NCBI GenBank assembly: GCA_902784065.1
Contig: CACZTJ010000006.1
Span: 1-40,428, forward strand
Length of the DNA: 40,428 bases
Source: an uncultured Prevotellaceae bacterium
Lineage (GTDB): Bacteria; Bacteroidota; Bacteroidia; Bacteroidales; Bacteroidaceae
Direction: 5' to 3'
The translations under genes and the position numbers were made by a program. The notes under the pieces were generated by a model, which worked only from the letters and a program-made list of their open reading frames with translations, was not told the origin of the DNA and did not search any database. Shown in pieces: positions 37,217-40,428 of the stretch. Position 1 is the first letter of the stretch; each line of letters starts with the position of its first letter.

Positions 37217-38326
37217 ATGAAGGACTCTAAGAACATTTTCAAAAAAGCACTGTGGGTATTGCTGGCATGCTTTGTAGGTTACACCTTTTATTTCCTTTGG
37301 GCACAGTCACAGCCCAAACCGGATATTTATGAACTGCTGACTCCTGAGCAGCGCAACATACAGCAAATATGCATTGCTACAGGTACCATCGAAGCGCGCG
37401 AGATAGTTGACCTCAAACCACAAGTGACAGGCACCGTCAGCGAACTGAGGGTAAAGGCAGGTGATTTTGTCAAACAGGGCGACATCATTGCCGTGTTGAA
37501 AGTAATTCCCGACATGAGCCAGCTCAACAATGCCCAAAGCAACGTGGAGAGTGCCCGCATCACGCTGGAGGAAACCGAGCGTGAGGCACGGCGCAGCCAG
37601 GCTCTCTTTGAAAAGGGTGTTATAAGCAAGGAAGAGAACGAGAGCAAGCAAGCCGAGTTAGCCAAGGCGAAAGAGACGCTCATTGCTGCCAAGTATGCTG
37701 TCGATGTCATCACCAAGGGCTCCAGCAAACGTTCGGCCACCGTCAATACGACTGAGGTGCGCACTAACATGAGTGGAGTCGTACTCAATATTCCCGTCAA
37801 GGTAGGAACATCAGTTAGCGGATCATCACAGTTCTCAGAAGGTACCACTATTGCCAAGGTAGGCAACATGAGCAATATCATCTTCAAGGGAAATATCGAT
37901 GAGACTGCCGTTGACCAGTTGCGTATCGGCATGGAGGCCAAAGTCACCATCGGTGCAAAACCCGACGAGACACTAATGGCAACCCTAGAGTACATCGCAC
38001 CAGAGGGAACAGAACAGAACGGAGCGAAAGTCTTTGAAATCAGGGCAGGTGTCAAAGTCCCCAATGGTGTGAAGATACGTTCCGGCTACAGTGCTAATGC
38101 CGACATTGTCCTTGCAGAGGTTAAGGATGCACTTGCCATAGACGAGAGCGCCATTGTCTTCGAAGACCAGAAGCCTTATGTCTATCAGCTCACAAGCAAG
38201 GAGAGTGACGAAGAAAACCAGCAGTTCAAGCGCCTTCCTGTCGAACTAGGTATCAGTGACGGACTCTTTGTGGCCATCAAGAGTGGGGTTGACAAAAGCA
38301 TGAAACTGCGTGGACGTAAAAAGTAA
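37217..38326 (+). CDS. Periplasmic adaptor protein of the MacA/HlyD/RND type
   Basis: A 369-residue protein anchored by one N-terminal membrane helix (about 10-29, ALWVLLACFVGYTFYFLW). It has the split biotinyl/lipoyl-like half-motifs (GTVSELRVKAGDFVKQGDII; later SGVVLNIPVKVGTSV), an alpha-helical hairpin rich in E, A and R between them (about 100-160), and a C-terminal beta-barrel/MP domain. Adaptors of this kind bridge the inner-membrane transporter and a TolC-like channel. The 36-bp spacing to permease 2 is the largest gap inside the operon. The C-terminus (KLRGRKK) is short and basic. Confidence 0.9.
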   Translation: MKDSKNIFKKALWVLLACFVGYTFYFLWAQSQPKPDIYELLTPEQRNIQQICIATGTIEAREIVDLKPQVTGTVSELRVKAGDFVKQGDIIAVLKVIPDMSQLNNAQSNVESARITLEETEREARRSQALFEKGVISKEENESKQAELAKAKETLIAAKYAVDVITKGSSKRSATVNTTEVRTNMSGVVLNIPVKVGTSVSGSSQFSEGTTIAKVGNMSNIIFKGNIDETAVDQLRIGMEAKVTIGAKPDETLMATLEYIAPEGTEQNGAKVFEIRAGVKVPNGVKIRSGYSANADIVLAEVKDALAIDESAIVFEDQKPYVYQLTSKESDEENQQFKRLPVELGISDGLFVAIKSGVDKSMKLRGRKK

Positions 38327-38338
38327 AGAGTGAAGACT

Positions 38339-39718
38339 ATGAGATACGAGACGAATAGAAATTACAGGAACCTGATGAAAAGATGCATGCTTGTGGCTGT
38401 GGGCCTCCATCTCTCAACCTGCATCTTTCAAACCTCAACTTGCTTAGCTCAGCAGGCATGGGACATGCAGCAATGCATCGACTATGCCATCAGCCACAAT
38501 ATCGACGTTCAAAAGCGAGCCGTGGAGGTCAGTCAGCGTGACATTACACTCAACACATCGAAAAAGGCCTGGTTACCCGACCTGAACCTAAAGCTGCAAC
38601 ATCTATATGGATTTGAGAATCCGGTATCAGCATCAAGCGGCAGCAATGTTTCATTCAACAATGCCAGCGGTTCTGTCACCCAGCCCGTCATCAATAGTAC
38701 CATGCCTGTGTTCGACGGTTTCAAGATCAAGAACCAGATTCAGGCAGACAAGTTCTCGCTCATGTCTGCTACCGCCGATCTGGAAGGTGCAAAGAAAGAT
38801 ATCTCCATTCAGGTGGCATCCTACTATCTGCAGTGTCTTTATTACAAAGGCTTAGCCGATGTGGCACGCAAACAGGTAGAGACCAGCCGCGAAATGGTGA
38901 AACGCGCAGCCATACAGGTGGAAGAGGGCAAGCGCCCTCTCAGCGAGAAGGCTGATGCTGAGGCACAGCTGGCCACCGATGAGCAGACACTGGTAAACGA
39001 TGAGGGACAATATACCCTGGCGCTGCTGACATTGGCACACGCCCTGAACATACCCGACATTCAGGATTTCCGTATCGTGGAAGACGAGCGAGGGTTGATT
39101 TCCTCGGCTGACAGCACGCTCCAGATGCCACAGACGATCTATGACGGCTCAGTAAACAATTGGCCTGCCGTCATGTCTGCACAGGCTGGTGTCCGCCAAA
39201 GCGATTATCTGCTGAAGGTCAATAAGGGCGACTTCTATCCCCAAGTCAGCCTATATGGTAGCATCGGTACCGTCTCTTACACCGTATTCAACAGAGACAA
39301 ACTCAATTTCGGTAGTTTCTGGCATCAGTTTGACAGCAATCGTGGTGAAATCATCGGACTGGTACTCACCTACCCCATCTTCAACCGCTTCCAGACGCGT
39401 AACAAGGTAAGAAAGGCCTCCTTCGATATTATTAATAAGAAACTGGCCTTGGAGGATGCCAAACTTAAACTGCGTAAGGACATTGAAACGGCCTATCAGA
39501 ATGCTGTCTTGGCCCAGCAGAAACTTAAATCGTCAGAAAAGTCATGCGAAGCCAACCGCATCAGTATGGAATACGAAGAAATTCGCTATAATGAAGGGCG
39601 CTCTAGCATCTTCGACCTTCTACAGGCTCGCCAGAAATACTTTAAGGCCCAGCAGGATGCCATACAGGCGAAGTACGAATTACTCATTCGCGAGCGCATC
39701 CTCGATTATTACAAATAA
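38339..39718 (+). CDS. TolC-family outer-membrane efflux protein
   Basis: About 460 residues. After a signal peptide ending near STCLAQQ, the mature protein starts with AWDMQQCIDYAISHN, the usual opening of TolC/NodT-type proteins. It then has two long helical repeats and beta segments (e.g. PVFDGFKIKNQ and, in the second half, YPIFNRFQTRNKVR). It ends in a helix (SIFDLLQARQKYFKAQQDA). It would form the trimeric outer-membrane channel for the exporter. The start is uncertain. ATG at 38339 is chosen; GTG at 38330 and ATG at 38375 (MKRCMLVAVG) are in frame, and the last gives the cleanest signal peptide. Confidence 0.9.
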   Translation: MRYETNRNYRNLMKRCMLVAVGLHLSTCIFQTSTCLAQQAWDMQQCIDYAISHNIDVQKRAVEVSQRDITLNTSKKAWLPDLNLKLQHLYGFENPVSASSGSNVSFNNASGSVTQPVINSTMPVFDGFKIKNQIQADKFSLMSATADLEGAKKDISIQVASYYLQCLYYKGLADVARKQVETSREMVKRAAIQVEEGKRPLSEKADAEAQLATDEQTLVNDEGQYTLALLTLAHALNIPDIQDFRIVEDERGLISSADSTLQMPQTIYDGSVNNWPAVMSAQAGVRQSDYLLKVNKGDFYPQVSLYGSIGTVSYTVFNRDKLNFGSFWHQFDSNRGEIIGLVLTYPIFNRFQTRNKVRKASFDIINKKLALEDAKLKLRKDIETAYQNAVLAQQKLKSSEKSCEANRISMEYEEIRYNEGRSSIFDLLQARQKYFKAQQDAIQAKYELLIRERILDYYK

Positions 39719-39729
39719 TCCCTGTTCCC

Positions 39730-40341
39730 ATGTATCTTCAGGTGTTTGAGCATCCGCAAGACGTAACTCGTGAGGAACTGAACAAAGACCTTCTTCTGCT
39801 TCCGCTATGGAGACGGGAGAAGGTCTTGTCATATCGCTTTCTAATTGACCAAGTGCTTTGCGCCAAGGCTTATCTGCTCTTAAAGAATGGACTGAGAGAA
39901 GCCTACGGGATTGCCGATAATCCAACATTCGAGTATGTCAGGCACGAGAAACCCGTCTTGCGTGACTATCCGGATATACATTTCAATCTCAGTCATTGTA
40001 AGCAAGGCGTCATGTGCGTCATTGATGATCATCCCATAGGATGCGATATAGAGCAAATAGAGGAAACACTCGATTTAAACCTGTGCCACTTCTGCTACAA
40101 TGACGACGAGGTGGCGGGAATCACCTCTGCAGAAGATCCGTGTGTTGAGTTTACGAAACTGTGGACAAAGAAAGAGGCAGCTCTCAAACTGACAGGCGAA
40201 GGTATCAATGACGACCTTCCCTCGCTATTCACCAAAGACGTTCTTGAGAGTCTGATGTTTGACACGATTGTCCGAAAAGACAATGGGTTCGTATATACGG
40301 TCTGTAGATACAAAAATCCTAAAGTTACAAATGAAACATAG
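39730..40341 (+). CDS. Sfp-type 4'-phosphopantetheinyl transferase
   Basis: 203 residues. It transfers the phosphopantetheine arm of CoA to carrier serines, which all seven PCPs here require. The motif FNLSHCKQG matches the CoA-binding histidine region. IGCDIEQIE supplies the Mg2+-binding D106 and E108, and WTKKEAALKLTGEGI (145-159) supplies the catalytic E149 and K153. The length is slightly below that of Sfp (about 224). It starts 11 bp after the TolC-like gene, and its end overlaps the next gene by 11 bp. The operon position makes the three NRPSs its natural targets, although it could also serve other carriers. Confidence 0.92.
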   Translation: MYLQVFEHPQDVTREELNKDLLLLPLWRREKVLSYRFLIDQVLCAKAYLLLKNGLREAYGIADNPTFEYVRHEKPVLRDYPDIHFNLSHCKQGVMCVIDDHPIGCDIEQIEETLDLNLCHFCYNDDEVAGITSAEDPCVEFTKLWTKKEAALKLTGEGINDDLPSLFTKDVLESLMFDTIVRKDNGFVYTVCRYKNPKVTNET

Positions 40342-40428
40342 CATACTTTTTGTCTGTCACGGGAATATCTGTCGCAGTCCGATGGCAGAGTTCGTCATGA
40401 AGGATCTGGTGAGCAAGGCTGGTCTCGA
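40331..40428 (+). CDS. Low-molecular-weight protein tyrosine phosphatase, 5' part only
   Basis: Only 32 full codons are in the window, but they contain the P-loop signature CHGNICRSPMAE, the CX5RS motif (C9, R15) that begins this family. These enzymes dephosphorylate phosphotyrosine, often as partners of envelope tyrosine kinases in polysaccharide systems. The ATG at 40331 lies inside the end of the PPTase gene (11-bp overlap in another frame), so translation is probably coupled. Whether it belongs functionally to the peptide cluster is unclear. The rest lies beyond the right edge. Confidence 0.85.
   Translation, partial: MKHSILFVCHGNICRSPMAEFVMKDLVSKAGL

Noticed and set aside
37327-38064. 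245-aa open frame on the minus strand
   Set aside because: It is antisense to the adaptor gene. It is a serine/threonine-rich composition shadow without motifs or a plausible start context.

Overview
The window looks like a chromosomal segment of a Bacteroidota bacterium, most likely a gut or rumen Prevotella-type species. The evidence is promoter elements of the Bacteroidota type (TTTG, then TAnnTTTG about 20 bp later), weak Shine-Dalgarno sequences, a secreted GH9 glucanase, and exporter proteins (MATE, MacAB-like, TolC-like) of the kind found in that phylum. The species is inferred, not proven.

Layout. Positions 1-2065 (minus strand) hold most of a secreted GH9 endoglucanase that runs off the left edge. 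A short divergent promoter region (2066-2220) separates it from a D-2-hydroxyacid (glycerate-type) dehydrogenase at 2221-3183. From 3287 to beyond the right edge lies one tightly packed plus-strand gene train of about 37 kb: an acyl-CoA synthetase/acyl-AMP ligase; a MATE-type exporter with an odd soluble C-terminus; three giant non-ribosomal peptide synthetases (2569, 3662 and 2880 aa); an ABC ATPase; two MacB/FtsX-type permeases; a MacA/HlyD-type adaptor; a TolC-type outer-membrane factor; an Sfp-type phosphopantetheinyl transferase; and the start of a low-molecular-weight protein tyrosine phosphatase. Gaps are 36 bp or less and several genes overlap, so this reads as a single operon. No gene-free stretch exceeds 300 bp.

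How it works together. The three synthetases hold seven modules: C-A-PCP-E / C-A-PCP; C-A-PCP / C-A-PCP-E / C-A-PCP; C-A-PCP-E / C-A-PCP-(dead PCP)-TE. All HHxxxDG motifs, all seven A10 lysines and all seven expected carrier serines are present. The ligase and the leading C domain suggest a fatty acyl starter, so the predicted product is a lipoheptapeptide with D residues at positions 1, 4 and 6. The PPTase arms the carriers. The ABC/adaptor/TolC set, possibly with the MATE protein, exports the product.

Most interesting. The two protein-protein junctions of the assembly line carry a matched pair of elements that I do not recognise by name. Each upstream synthetase ends in a lysine-rich tail with repeated (D/N)P(F/L) motifs. 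Each downstream synthetase begins with two acidic ~37-residue repeats centred on DGYF(R/K)D. The outer ends of the line lack both. This looks like a docking code. The terminal thioesterase also has cysteine in place of the usual nucleophilic serine and is preceded by a carrier-like domain that has lost its serine.
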